DNA of 64,000 bases from Kiritimatiellia bacterium (GCA_017403825.1 JAFRDO010000016.1:1-64000); one strand, 5' to 3'. Counted from the first letter of the stretch, positions 18,600 through 27,694 are shown. Notes: generated by a model from the letters alone, not told the origin. Made by a program: numbers and translations.

Positions 18600-21500
18600 A
18601 TGAGGGCATTGATTGCCGGATGCGTGGCGGCATTGTCGCTTGTGTCGTTGGCTGATACGATAAAGGTTGCGTTCCCGTCAGGGAACCAGAAGAACTACGA
18701 GAAGCACACCAAGGTTGCCGTTGGCGCGGATGCGGGCGAGGGGAATGATTTCGTCGTCACCTGCACCTCGACTTCGAGCTGTGAGACCGCTTGGCAAATC
18801 GTGTCTGGGAAGATGCCGATCTCGTCTGACACGGCGGGATTTGCCTTTGACTTCGAGATACAGACGGATGCGGACTGGCTTACGCCGGGTACGAGCGATT
18901 CATGGGGGAGTGCGGTGACGTGGTATGACACGAAAGGAGAAAAAGTCGCCAAGCGCCCGTTCGATGTAGCGTTCCGCAAGGGCGGGTTCGTTCGCTTCCG
19001 CTTTAGCGGAGAGGTTCCGGAAAAGGCGGCGTCCGCCACGGTCGAGGTTGGCGTTGACGGCCCGAATCTGCCGCCGGGCGAAAAGGTGATTGTGCGCAAT
19101 GCGGTGTTCACGACCGTGCCGCACGGAAGCGCGATTCCGCCGCAGATCGTCTATGACGTCACGCCACCGCTCGTCTACAGCCGTTTAGAAAGTCCTTCAC
19201 CCGATCCGAACCTTGTGGTGAAGTATGCGATTGTGGATGACGGCGAGATCGATTGGAATACGGTGACGGTCAGCAATGCGGGGGCAAAGGTCATCGTGCC
19301 GTTCGTCCGGAACGGGAACGTGCTCACGCTTAAGCCCGGGCAGCCGTGGTCAAAGGGAATCAACACGCTCATTGTTTCAGCAAAGGACAAGGCCGCCAAC
19401 GTGACTGTGTCGCACAAGACGTTTCTGATCGGTGAGCGTCCCAAAACGCCTGTCATGCGGCTTCGGGACGATGGCGTGACGCTTGTAAACGGGAAGCCGT
19501 TCTTCCCAATCGGAATCTATGGCGTTAAGCTGCTCGAGTTTAATTCATGGGACTTTGACCGAGCCGTTGGCGATCTCAAGGCCGTCGGGTTCAACCTGGT
19601 ACATTCATACACCCACGGACGCAAGGAAGAGTTCCAGTCGGCGGTGAGGAAGCACGGGCTTTTGAGCTGGACGTATGCGTTCGGGGCGGCAAATGGCGAT
19701 GCATGGCTTGTCGAAAAGGCGCAGACAGACCCGTCCATCCTCGCTTGGTACACGGGTGACGACACTTCGATGCACATCAAGCCTTCGGAACTGCTGGACC
19801 GGGACGAGGCCGTGCATATGCTAGATGGTTCTCGTCTGAGCTGTCAGGCGGATGTGACGGGCGGCGATCAGGTGAAATCTCGCTATCAGCCGTATGTGGA
19901 GTTCTCAGATGTGTTCATGCCGGAATTGTATCATGTGCTTAGCGAAAACCCCGCGTCCGACCGGCCTTGCGTCGCAAGGGTTATTCGCGACATGGAGAAG
20001 GCGAAGGACGACATCGCGAAGTATAACGGCGGCAAGCCACGGGCGCTTTGGCCTATTCTCCAGATTTTCCATGGTGGGCGGCTCTGGCATCGTTTCCCGA
20101 CGGCCGATGAGATATACGGGATGAGTTTCGCTGCGCTTATACACGGCGGCAACGGCATCACGTGGTTCCATTATGCAGGGCAGATCGACCGCGAACGAGG
20201 GTTGCGATATTCCGGCGCGTTCCAGTCGCAGGAGACATGGGCCATCATGACAAATCTGTCGACGCGAATCGCCTCGCTGTCGCCCGTGCTTCTTGAGCGT
20301 ACACCACGGCAGCCGGCAGTGCCGGAGATTCTCAGTGGCGAAAAGACTGATCATTGCGGGCGACCTTCGGTTAGCGTTCTCGTCAAGAATCATAATGGTA
20401 TGACTTATGTGCTTGCCGTCAATGCCTCGCCTGAAAAAGTTCGGGCGCGGATTTTTGCGCCTGTTCCCGACGGCGAGGGGGCGGTTGCTTGGGAGAGTCG
20501 GCGCGTAACGGTCTCCGGCGGAGCCTTTGAAGACGACTTTAAGGGATTCGGCGTACACGTTTATCGGTTTGTCAACGATTTGAAGCCGTTCCCGAATCTC
20601 TCTGCGCCGCGGGCGATCACGCAGGGACCGCATGACCATTTCCTCGCCAACTACTTCGGGATCAACGCATGGAGCCCGGACAACCGTTATGTGCTGGCGT
20701 TGGAGACGGACATCAAGGATACGCTCCCTGACGGACGCCCCTGCACGCTCGGCGTGGTAGATACGGAGGACGGCAACCGCTTCATCACCGTGACCACCAC
20801 CCGCTGCTGGAACTTTCAGGAGGCGGCTATGGCGCACTGGCTGCCGTGGGCGAAGGATACGTTCGTGTTCAACGACGTACGCGACGGGAAATTCTGCGCC
20901 GTGGTCATGAACTGGCGGACGAAAGAGGAGCGCCACTTCCCGTTCCCCGTGAGCGCCGTCGCCGAGAACGGCGAATGGGGTCTCTCGATCAACTACGCGC
21001 GCCTTTTTCTCACGCGGCCGGACTATGGCTATTGCGGGGAGGGACAGGATCCGCGCAAGGGCGTCGTGTTTCCCGAAGACGACGGGCTCTGGCGCGTGAA
21101 CATGCGCACGGGAGAGGCGAAGTTGATCGTCTCGTGTGCCGACGTCAAGGACAAGGTTCCCGAAGTGAAGGATCCGAACGGCATGAGCTACATCTGCCAT
21201 ACCGTGATCTCAAAGGACTTCAAGCGCGTCTACTTCCTCTCGCGCTCGGTCGAACGGTCGATGGAGGGCGTGAAGAAGTTCAAGGGCGTCAACTGGCAGA
21301 CGACCGCGTTCACATGCAACGCTGACGGCTCGAACATTCGCCGCTGCTTCCCAGACGGCTGGGGCTCCTCTCACTTCAACTGGAAGCCGAACCTCTCGCC
21401 GCACGACGCGGCGACAATGATCGTAACCTGCAATTGGCAGAACAAGGTCTATACGCACGCGGAGTTCACCGTCGGCGAGGAGGAGAAGGCGCATCAGGTG

Positions 21501-21809
21501 GGCGGCGCCGCGATGAACTTCGACGGCCACTGCATCTACACGCCGGACGGCGACTTCATATCTGGCGACGGCTACTGGGACAAGGACTTCTACCGTCACT
21601 GGAAGATGGTGCGTCTTGCCGACAATGCGGTTAAAAGCATAGGCGACTTCTTCGTGCCCGAGCCCTATCGCGACATCTACTGCCGCTGCGACCTGCACCC
21701 GAGGTGGCGTCCCGACGGAAAGCAGCTCGGCTTCAATTCGGTGCACGAGGGCTCTCGCCAGATATACGTAATGGACGTCGTCGCCGTGCAGGCTCCCGCC
21801 AAACGCTGA
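18600..21809 (+). CDS. Secreted TIM-barrel/beta-propeller fusion (putative polysaccharide-active enzyme)
   Basis: A 1069-aa protein with a signal peptide (ALIAGCVAALSLVSLADT). Residues about 20-280 are beta-sandwich-like; residues about 284-580 look like a GH2/agarase-type TIM barrel (LVNGKPFFPIGIYGVK at the start, DPSILAWYTGDD on a middle strand, GGNGITWFHYAG near the end). Residues about 670-1069 resemble a WD40-like or oligogalacturonate-lyase (PL22)-type propeller, with WSPDNRYVLALETD, HFNWKPNLSPHDAATMI and LHPRWRPDGKQLGFNS as blades. The start ATG has GGAGG 8 nt upstream and lies 20 bp after the previous stop, so it probably belongs to that operon. Catalytic residues were not assigned. 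The joining of the two enzyme-like halves in one chain is unusual. Confidence 0.6.
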   Translation: MRALIAGCVAALSLVSLADTIKVAFPSGNQKNYEKHTKVAVGADAGEGNDFVVTCTSTSSCETAWQIVSGKMPISSDTAGFAFDFEIQTDADWLTPGTSDSWGSAVTWYDTKGEKVAKRPFDVAFRKGGFVRFRFSGEVPEKAASATVEVGVDGPNLPPGEKVIVRNAVFTTVPHGSAIPPQIVYDVTPPLVYSRLESPSPDPNLVVKYAIVDDGEIDWNTVTVSNAGAKVIVPFVRNGNVLTLKPGQPWSKGINTLIVSAKDKAANVTVSHKTFLIGERPKTPVMRLRDDGVTLVNGKPFFPIGIYGVKLLEFNSWDFDRAVGDLKAVGFNLVHSYTHGRKEEFQSAVRKHGLLSWTYAFGAANGDAWLVEKAQTDPSILAWYTGDDTSMHIKPSELLDRDEAVHMLDGSRLSCQADVTGGDQVKSRYQPYVEFSDVFMPELYHVLSENPASDRPCVARVIRDMEKAKDDIAKYNGGKPRALWPILQIFHGGRLWHRFPTADEIYGMSFAALIHGGNGITWFHYAGQIDRERGLRYSGAFQSQETWAIMTNLSTRIASLSPVLLERTPRQPAVPEILSGEKTDHCGRPSVSVLVKNHNGMTYVLAVNASPEKVRARIFAPVPDGEGAVAWESRRVTVSGGAFEDDFKGFGVHVYRFVNDLKPFPNLSAPRAITQGPHDHFLANYFGINAWSPDNRYVLALETDIKDTLPDGRPCTLGVVDTEDGNRFITVTTTRCWNFQEAAMAHWLPWAKDTFVFNDVRDGKFCAVVMNWRTKEERHFPFPVSAVAENGEWGLSINYARLFLTRPDYGYCGEGQDPRKGVVFPEDDGLWRVNMRTGEAKLIVSCADVKDKVPEVKDPNGMSYICHTVISKDFKRVYFLSRSVERSMEGVKKFKGVNWQTTAFTCNADGSNIRRCFPDGWGSSHFNWKPNLSPHDAATMIVTCNWQNKVYTHAEFTVGEEEKAHQVGGAAMNFDGHCIYTPDGDFISGDGYWDKDFYRHWKMVRLADNAVKSIGDFFVPEPYRDIYCRCDLHPRWRPDGKQLGFNSVHEGSRQIYVMDVVAVQAPAKR

Positions 21810-21825
21810 CCGCATCGGCGGAATA

Positions 21826-21834
21826 TGTTATAAT
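21826..21834 (+). promoter_or_regulatory. Extended -10 promoter of GH39-like paralogue 2
   Basis: TGTTATAAT, with TATAAT at 21829-21834. A leader of about 58 nt follows, containing a hairpin. Confidence 0.55.
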
Positions 21835-21846
21835 GTCACGACAAGC

Positions 21847-21868
21847 TTCATGACCGGAAAGTCGTGAA
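21847..21868 (+). promoter_or_regulatory. Leader hairpin with a five-codon ORF
   Basis: TTCATGAC and GTCGTGAA pair (one G-T) around the loop CGGAAA. The same stretch carries ATG ACC GGA AAG TCG TGA (21850-21867). It lies between the promoter and the AGGAAGGA ribosome binding site of the GH39-like gene. A role in control is only a possibility. Confidence 0.25.
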
Positions 21869-21898
21869 GACGTTCATTGCACTTCAGGAAGGAAACAA

Positions 21899-23308
21899 AT
21901 GAAAGCATTGTATGGAAATGTTGTTGCGGCGGCGATGGCGGCAGTCGCGTGTGTCGCTGCGAACGGCGCGGAGGTGTCGGTGGACGCCGGAAAGGAAACG
22001 GGGCCCGTCAAGCCGGTGAACGGGGTCGGGCAGCCGCCGATGATCGATGCGATAGGCTCGGCGCCGATGTTCCACTACTTGAAAGACGCAGGCATTCCGT
22101 ATTCGCGTCTGCACGACGTCGGCGGGTGGCTCGGCGGCGGACTGTATGTCGACATCCCGAACCTGTTTCCGAACTTCGACGCCGACGAGACAAAGCCGGA
22201 GAACTACCGTTTCCAGTTCACCGACGCCTTGCTGGTGAACCTTGAGAAGAACGGTGTGGAGCCGTTCTTCAGGCTCGGCGTCACTATCGAGAACTTCGTC
22301 GGATATGGCAAGACAGGCACGTTCCCTGCTGTCAACATAATCCCGCCGAAAGACCCTGCGAAGTGGGCGCGCATATGCGAGCACGTTATCCGCCATTATA
22401 CCGAAGGGTGGGCTAACGGATATCGCATGAAGATCACCTATTGGGAAATCTGGAACGAGCCCGAGAACCATCCGGACGACATGAAGAACCCGATGTTCCG
22501 CGGTCCGTTCGATGAGTACATGAAGCTCTATGGCGTTGCCGCGACGCACCTGAAGAAGTGCTTCCCGCACCTGAAGATCGGCGGCTACGGACACTGCGGC
22601 TTCTACGCGGGCGTCGGCTCGGACCATGTGCCCGCCTCTAACTCGTCGCCGCGCAGACAGTATTTCGTCGACTGTTCGCACAAGTTCCTCGCGGCGGTGC
22701 GCGACAACGGCTGGCCGCTGGACTTCTTCTCGTACCATTCCTATTCCGATCCGAAGGAGGCCATGCGCCAGGTGCGTTTTGCCGACGAGCACCTGAACGA
22801 ATACGGCTTTACGTCCGACAAGTGCGAGCGCATCTTCAACGAATGGCTGCCGTTCGTCGCGCACGACAACCTCGGCACGGCGCTGCAGGCGTCCGCCGTC
22901 GCGGCGGAACTGATTGCGCTGCAGAACGGGCCTTGCGACCTCGCGTGCATCTACGACGCCAGGTGCGGCGTCGGCAACTATGCGCCGCTCTTCAATCCGC
23001 TCACTTACAAGCCGCACAAGGCGTATTACGCTTTTGTGGCGTTCAACGAGCTCCGCAAGCTGGGTCGCGCGGTCCGCTGTGTGTCGTCCGACCCCGACCT
23101 TTACGCTGCGGCCGCCGCGAAAGGCAATCGTGTCGCGCTGATGCTGGCCAACTACTCGAATCGTGCGATTCCGCTGGCGATCAAGGGCGTTGGAGAGTCG
23201 TGCGAGTGTCGCATGACCGACGAAACCCGCACCGACGAGCGCGTTCCCGTGCCGGCTGAGATGCCGCCGCGCTCCTTCGCCGTGCTCGTCTCCGGCGGCA
23301 GCAACTAG
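21899..23308 (+). CDS. Secreted GH39-like glycoside hydrolase (paralogue 2)
   Basis: A 469-aa secreted hydrolase (signal peptide GNVVAAAMAAVACVAANGAE) of the same type as 6038-7462. The acid/base candidate is Glu187 in WEIWNEPEN and the nucleophile candidate is Glu315 in FNEWLPF. It carries a short insertion after the acid/base motif (HPDDMKNPMFRG) and another before KYF/QYF, absent from paralogue 1, so the active-site rims differ and substrates may differ too. The ATG follows AGGAAGGAAAC. Paralogue 1 and this gene are about 16 kb apart within one carbohydrate locus, which suggests duplication followed by specialisation rather than a recent tandem copy. Confidence 0.82.
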   Translation: MKALYGNVVAAAMAAVACVAANGAEVSVDAGKETGPVKPVNGVGQPPMIDAIGSAPMFHYLKDAGIPYSRLHDVGGWLGGGLYVDIPNLFPNFDADETKPENYRFQFTDALLVNLEKNGVEPFFRLGVTIENFVGYGKTGTFPAVNIIPPKDPAKWARICEHVIRHYTEGWANGYRMKITYWEIWNEPENHPDDMKNPMFRGPFDEYMKLYGVAATHLKKCFPHLKIGGYGHCGFYAGVGSDHVPASNSSPRRQYFVDCSHKFLAAVRDNGWPLDFFSYHSYSDPKEAMRQVRFADEHLNEYGFTSDKCERIFNEWLPFVAHDNLGTALQASAVAAELIALQNGPCDLACIYDARCGVGNYAPLFNPLTYKPHKAYYAFVAFNELRKLGRAVRCVSSDPDLYAAAAAKGNRVALMLANYSNRAIPLAIKGVGESCECRMTDETRTDERVPVPAEMPPRSFAVLVSGGSN

Positions 23309-23330
23309 GTTTCGATCCGAGGCATGAGAC

Positions 23331-24008
23331 ATGAGGCGCTTCTGCTTCTTTGACCTGGACGGCACGCTGGCCGACACAGATCCCGACATCAGGGGTGCAT
23401 GGAAGGCCGCGCTTCGGGACCTCGGGCTTGAATGCCCTGAGTTCGACGAGAAGTTCGTCGCCGGTCCGCCGATCGACGAGATGACGCGCATTCTTTTTCC
23501 AGACCGATTCACGCAGGCGCTGGCAGACGCCGTGCGGCAGGGCTTCGCCGCGCATTACGACCACGATGGCTTCCCAGAGACTAAGGAGTATCCTGGCGTC
23601 CTCGATGAAGTGCGCCGCTTAAAGGCCGAGGGCCGCACTGTCGCAATCGTCACCAATAAGCGATTCTCGGCTGCGTCGGCCATGGCGCGGCATTTCGGCT
23701 GGGTCGCTGTCTTCGACGGCGTTTACGCCGGCGACATGTTCTGCGTGCCGGAGATTGCCGCGCGCTTCGGCGCCACGCCGGGCGTAAAGGTCCGCAAGCC
23801 GGACCTGCTGCGCCGCGTGATCGCTGCATACGGCGCCGCGCCCGACGACTGCGCGATGGTCGGCGACACGTCCAGCGACTTCGAGGCGGCGCGGGAGAAC
23901 GGCATCCTTTCCGTCGGGGTCGCCTGGGGCTACGGCACTCCCGCCGAGCTTGCGCAGGCCGACGTCGTGTGCCGTGCGCCCGGCCAGCTGCCGTCGTCGC
24001 TGGCATAG
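23331..24008 (+). CDS. HAD-family phosphatase (phosphoglycolate phosphatase-like)
   Basis: A 225-aa cytoplasmic HAD hydrolase. The four HAD motifs are visible: FFDLDGTLADTD with the nucleophile Asp, VAIVTNKR with the motif II Thr, KPDLLRRV with the motif III Lys, and MVGDTSSDFEAARENG with the acidic motif IV. The helical cap between motifs I and II (EFDEKFVAGPPIDEMTRILF) is of the Gph/PGMB type. Substrate could be phosphoglycolate, a sugar phosphate or a nucleotide. It starts 22 bp after the GH39-like gene with GAGG about 10 nt upstream, so it may be co-transcribed and act on a sugar phosphate, which is inference. Confidence 0.85.
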   Translation: MRRFCFFDLDGTLADTDPDIRGAWKAALRDLGLECPEFDEKFVAGPPIDEMTRILFPDRFTQALADAVRQGFAAHYDHDGFPETKEYPGVLDEVRRLKAEGRTVAIVTNKRFSAASAMARHFGWVAVFDGVYAGDMFCVPEIAARFGATPGVKVRKPDLLRRVIAAYGAAPDDCAMVGDTSSDFEAARENGILSVGVAWGYGTPAELAQADVVCRAPGQLPSSLA

Positions 24009-24024
24009 CGTTTTCGCAAAATAA

Positions 24025-24033
24025 TGCTATAAT
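24025..24033 (+). promoter_or_regulatory. Extended -10 promoter of SGNH hydrolase gene
   Basis: TGCTATAAT, with TATAAT at 24028-24033, 56 nt before the ATG at 24090. The leader has a small GCCCT/AGGGC hairpin and an AAGGAA ribosome binding site. Confidence 0.55.
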
Positions 24034-24089
24034 ATCCAAACAAGCCCTAAGGGAGGGCGTTCGCCAACAAGGAAAACAAGGAATTAGTA

Positions 24090-25259
24090 ATGAAGATGTT
24101 AGTTGCAGCCGCAGTTCTCTGTTCGTCGCTTGCCGCATTCGCGAACCAGTCGGAGATTGCGAAGTGGGATCCTAATATGGCGCAGAAGTGCGCAGTCGTA
24201 GACACGAACGGCGTGAAGTGGATCGACGGACGCTACCTGCCGATCGAAGGGCGCATGTTCGACGACGTGGACAACTACTACGACAGGCTGCCGTCCAACC
24301 TGACCACGCGGGTCAACGGGGGCGTCCGCTCAATGCGGCACCATACGTCCGGCATGCAGTTCCGGTTCTCGACCGATTCGAAGAACCTGCGCTTCAGGTG
24401 GAAGCCCTACAATCCGGGTCTGTCGATGGACCATATGCCGTCGACTGGCGTGAGCGGCATCGACGTCTACCGCTTCGACGCGAACGTCGGCAAGTGGCGG
24501 TACGTGAAGACGGGACGCATCTGGGATGCGCAGAAGGGCGGGTCGCTCGACATCGGCTGGACGCCTGGCACGCCGTGCCTCGTGAACCTGCCGCTCTACA
24601 ACGGCATTCGCGAGTTCTCTCTCGGCATTGACTCACAGGCGACGATCTCCGCGCTTCCGCCGCGCAAGAGCGGCGTGAACAAGCCGGTGGTGTTCTACGG
24701 CACCTCGATCACGCACGGCGGATGCTGCTCGCGTCCCGGCCTGGCGTTCCCCTCCATCGTCGGACGCTACCTCGACGTTCCGATAGTGAACCTCGGCTTC
24801 TCCGGCTCCGGGCGCATGGAGATGGAGATGGCCGACCAGCTTGCGAGAATAGACGCCAGCTGCTATGTACTGGACTGCCTCTGGAACATGGGCGGCGCAG
24901 GAAACAGCGAGGACTATAACGACATACGCGACAGGAGCGCCCCGTTCTGTGTCGTGCGGGAGCGTTACGAGCCGTTCATCCGCGCGTTGCGCGCGAAGCG
25001 TCCTGGAGTGCCGATCGTGATGGCGGAGCAGTGCGACGTGTACTGCAATGGTCCGAGTGACAAGGACAAGTTCGTTCGTGCGCTCTACGACAAGCTTATT
25101 GCCGAGGGGTGGACGGACCTCGTCTATCTGCCCAAAGACGGCATGTACACCGGCGACATGGAAGGGACCGTTGACGGCTGCCATCCGAACGATTGGGGCA
25201 TGGTGTCGATGGCAAAGGCCTTCGGCGCCGCCGTCAGGAGTGCGCTGAAGCTCAAGTGA
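24090..25259 (+). CDS. Secreted SGNH/GDSL-family hydrolase (carbohydrate esterase-like)
   Basis: A 389-aa exported esterase-type protein with a signal peptide (MKMLVAAAVLCSSLAAFA). Residues about 40-190 form an N-terminal beta-sandwich (FRFSTDSKNLRFRWKPY), and residues about 195-389 form the SGNH domain: Ser206 in FYGTSITHGG, the Gly block NLGFSGSGRMEME, the Asn block LWNMGG and the catalytic pair Asp362/His365 in DGCHPND. This matches the SGNH_hydro_3-like esterases that often remove acetyl groups from xylan or other glycans. Acting on acetylated hemicellulose would fit the neighbouring GH39-like and distant GH10 genes; substrate is inference. Confidence 0.85.
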   Translation: MKMLVAAAVLCSSLAAFANQSEIAKWDPNMAQKCAVVDTNGVKWIDGRYLPIEGRMFDDVDNYYDRLPSNLTTRVNGGVRSMRHHTSGMQFRFSTDSKNLRFRWKPYNPGLSMDHMPSTGVSGIDVYRFDANVGKWRYVKTGRIWDAQKGGSLDIGWTPGTPCLVNLPLYNGIREFSLGIDSQATISALPPRKSGVNKPVVFYGTSITHGGCCSRPGLAFPSIVGRYLDVPIVNLGFSGSGRMEMEMADQLARIDASCYVLDCLWNMGGAGNSEDYNDIRDRSAPFCVVRERYEPFIRALRAKRPGVPIVMAEQCDVYCNGPSDKDKFVRALYDKLIAEGWTDLVYLPKDGMYTGDMEGTVDGCHPNDWGMVSMAKAFGAAVRSALKLK

Positions 25260-25915
25260 CGCACGTTGTCTGGGACTGGAACGGGACGCTGCTGGATGAC
25301 ACGCAGGCGGCGCTCGACACGCTCAACGCCATGCTCGCTCGGCGCGGGGGGCGTCCGATCACTTTGGATTCGTACCGCGACAATTTCGCGTTCCCGGTGA
25401 AGCCGTACTACGAGTCGATCGGCGTATGCCTGGCCAACGAGGACTGGGACGCGCTTGCGCGCGAATATCACGACGTTTACGCCGAGCAGCCGAAGCTCCT
25501 GAACGTCGAAGCGACTGCGGCGCTTGCGAGGGTCCGCGCGGCTGGCGTCGGCCAGTCCGTCCTGTCCGCCCTGCGTCAGGATCTCCTTGAGGCGGCGCTG
25601 GAGGAACACGGCATACGCGGCTACTTCGACAACGTGTTCGGAGTTGACAACCTGAACGGTGAGTCTAAGCTTGGCCGCGCCCGCGAGCTGCTCGCCCGCC
25701 TGGCGTCGGCTGGAACGGCCGCCTCCGAGGTCGTAGTCATAGGCGACTCGCTCCACGACAAGGAGGTCGCGGATGCCCTGGGCGTCAGGTGCGTCCTTTG
25801 CGCGCAGGGCAGTCATGCGGCCTGGCGACTTCGTCAGGTCGCTCCGGTCGGTGACACGCTTCTTGACGCGCTTGACATCGCGCTTGGCGCAGAGGGGGTG
25901 GCGGCCCGTGGCTGA
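25256..25915 (+). CDS. HAD-family hydrolase
   Basis: A 219-aa HAD phosphatase. VWDWNGTLLDDT carries the nucleophile Asp (Trp replaces the usual Phe/Leu), SALRQDLLEAAL sits at motif II, SKLGRARELL supplies the motif III Lys and VVIGDSLHDKEVADALG is motif IV. The GTG start overlaps the stop codon of the SGNH gene (GTGA), which indicates translational coupling. Its own end overlaps the following transporter. Function could be phosphoglycolate or sugar-phosphate dephosphorylation; the data do not separate these. Confidence 0.82.
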   Translation: MTHVVWDWNGTLLDDTQAALDTLNAMLARRGGRPITLDSYRDNFAFPVKPYYESIGVCLANEDWDALAREYHDVYAEQPKLLNVEATAALARVRAAGVGQSVLSALRQDLLEAALEEHGIRGYFDNVFGVDNLNGESKLGRARELLARLASAGTAASEVVVIGDSLHDKEVADALGVRCVLCAQGSHAAWRLRQVAPVGDTLLDALDIALGAEGVAARG

Positions 25916-27296
25916 CGGCTCCCAGCGCGCATTCTGGTCGGGACACTTCGCGTTCGTGCTTGCCGCCGCCGCGTCGGCCATCGGGCTCGGGAACCTCTGG
26001 CGCTTTCCCTACCTTGCCGCCAGGTACGGCGGCGGCGTGTTCATAGCCACGTATCTTCTTTTCTCCCTTACGCTCGGCGTCACGCTGCTTGTCACCGAGA
26101 TAGCGATAGGACGCAGGTCGCGCCAGAGCCAGCTGACGGCGTTTCGCGAGCTCGGGTATCCTCGCTGGAATATCGTCGGCGTTCTTGCGACGGTCGTGCC
26201 GCTTTTCATTCTCCCCTACTACAACGTGATAGGCGGTTGGGTGATGCGGTACTTCGTAGCCTATGTCTCGCTTGTAGCCGGCGGCAGCGGACTTGAGAAC
26301 CCGCAGGCGTTCTTCGACTCGTTCATAGCTGCGCCGTTGGAGCCGTTCGTCTACATGGTTGTCTTCACGTTCGTCACGTGCGCCGTGATCGTCATGGGCG
26401 TCAGGAACGGCATAGAGAAGTCGAACATGGTCATGATGCCCGTGCTGTTCCTGATGGCCGTGGGGCTTGCTGCCTACGTGGCTTGCCTGCCTGGTGCGGG
26501 CGAGGGCATCAGGTATTACCTTGTGCCAGACTTCTCGTCGTGCGGCAGCATGGGCAAGGTGGCGCTCGGCGCGATGGGGCAGATGTTCTACTCGCTTTCG
26601 CTCGCAATGGGCATAATGATCACGTACGGCAGCTACATGAGGCGCGGCGACTCCCTGCCGCGTTCCGCCGTAAGGATCGTGGCGGCGGACACGTTCGTGG
26701 CCGTGCTGTCGGGCTTTATGATAATTCCTGTCGTGGTGATTTTCGCTGCGCAGTCAGGTTCGGGACGTGCCGCTATCGACGCAGGCCCCGGCCTCATGTT
26801 CGTGACACTCCCGAGGGTGTTCGCGTCCCTCGGCGCGGCGGGCGCGTGGGTCGGTCTCGCGTTCTTCGTGCTAGTGCTGTTCGCGGCGTTCACGAGCGCG
26901 ATTTCGATGAGCGAGGCGTGCGTCGCGGCGGTCTGCGACTTCTTTCACATCGGGCGCAACGCTTCGGTTGCGGCGATTTGCGTGTGGTGCGTCTGGATCG
27001 GGTCGCTCTCGGCGTTCGGCTACGGACGATGGTCGGCGTTCAAGCCGTTCGGCATGCCCGCGCTAGACTTCTTCGACAGCTCGATGAACGTGCTGACGCC
27101 GATCGTAGCGACGCTTATCTGCGTGTTCGTCGGCTGGGCGGCCAAGCCGCGGCTCGTGACAGACGAGGCAGGTATGGGTGGGCGCGCGGCGCGGCTCTAT
27201 AGCTTCATGATCCGCTATTTCGCTCCGCTGCTGCTCGCGGCGATACTCCTGTCCGAAGTCTGTCGCAGCCTCGGCATCGGCGGCTGGTCCATCTGA
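25908..27296 (+). CDS. Sodium-dependent transporter (neurotransmitter:sodium symporter family)
   Basis: A 462-aa inner-membrane symporter with about 11-12 helices. The first helix carries the family signature ASAIGLGNLWRFPYLAARYG, whose unwound centre forms the Na+ and substrate sites in LeuT-type proteins. Other visible blocks are LLVTEIAIGRRSRQS, GVRNGIEKSN and QMFYSLSLAMGIMITYGSYM. It probably imports an amino acid or related amine with Na+. Start is GTG 25908, which overlaps the HAD gene by 8 bp; upstream in-frame ATGs lie inside that gene. The block after it is gene-free for 586 bp. Confidence 0.9.
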   Translation: MADGSQRAFWSGHFAFVLAAAASAIGLGNLWRFPYLAARYGGGVFIATYLLFSLTLGVTLLVTEIAIGRRSRQSQLTAFRELGYPRWNIVGVLATVVPLFILPYYNVIGGWVMRYFVAYVSLVAGGSGLENPQAFFDSFIAAPLEPFVYMVVFTFVTCAVIVMGVRNGIEKSNMVMMPVLFLMAVGLAAYVACLPGAGEGIRYYLVPDFSSCGSMGKVALGAMGQMFYSLSLAMGIMITYGSYMRRGDSLPRSAVRIVAADTFVAVLSGFMIIPVVVIFAAQSGSGRAAIDAGPGLMFVTLPRVFASLGAAGAWVGLAFFVLVLFAAFTSAISMSEACVAAVCDFFHIGRNASVAAICVWCVWIGSLSAFGYGRWSAFKPFGMPALDFFDSSMNVLTPIVATLICVFVGWAAKPRLVTDEAGMGGRAARLYSFMIRYFAPLLLAAILLSEVCRSLGIGGWSI

Positions 27297-27306
27297 GGCA
27301 TAGTTT

Positions 27307-27477
27307 CTTTGCATAGGCCTTGCGGCGGCTGCTCGTCCGAACCGCAGTTTGCGGGCACCCCCGACATGATTTTGACGCGCGAGCATAGCTCGCGCCTGTT
27401 ACCGCCTGGGGTCAAAATCACGTCGGACCCGCAAACGTGTCTCTCGTCCGACAGCCGCCTCCAGGCCTCGGCAAAGC
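27307..27477. repeat. Long imperfect inverted repeat with nested hairpin
   Basis: Arms of about 65-70 nt pair in blocks: CTTTGC/GCAAAG, AGGCCT/AGGCCT, GGCGGCTG/CAGCCGCC, GTTTGCGGG (27347-27355)/CCCGCAAAC (27428-27436) and TGATTTTGAC (27367-27376)/GTCAAAATCA (27411-27420). Inside sits a perfect hairpin GCGCGAGC-ATA-GCTCGCGC (27377-27395). About 44 base pairs in total. Confidence 0.65.
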
Positions 27478-27584
27478 GGTGCCATTTCTGGCTTCGAAAC
27501 TAGCGCAAATGATGCTGGCACTTCTGACGGAGCCGACACGGAGTCGGGCTTGAAGCCTGATGAAGCGACGGGAAAGCAAGGGAA

Positions 27585-27675
27585 GCGACCCGATTTTCGG
27601 AGAAGGCTTTCCCGCGGCAACGGAACACTCTCCAAGCAGGCCGCGGGAAAGAACGGCGGAGAAAATCGATGTCGC
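27585..27675. repeat. Second long inverted repeat
   Basis: Nested pairings: GCGAC/GTCGC, CGATTTTC (27591-27598)/GAAAATCG (27661-27668) and a perfect 12-bp CTTTCCCGCGGC (27607-27618)/GCCGCGGGAAAG (27640-27651) around a 21-nt loop. The right part of the block (27679-27694) could pair alternatively with 27640-27651. Confidence 0.6.
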
Positions 27676-27694
27676 ACCCCGCGGCTTTCCCGGC

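Noticed and set aside
27309..27503. Open frames on both strands in the inverted-repeat block, with similar peptide pieces such as RVKIT/RVKIM
   Set aside because: The similarity between strands is produced by the palindrome itself, and there is no start signal or family match.
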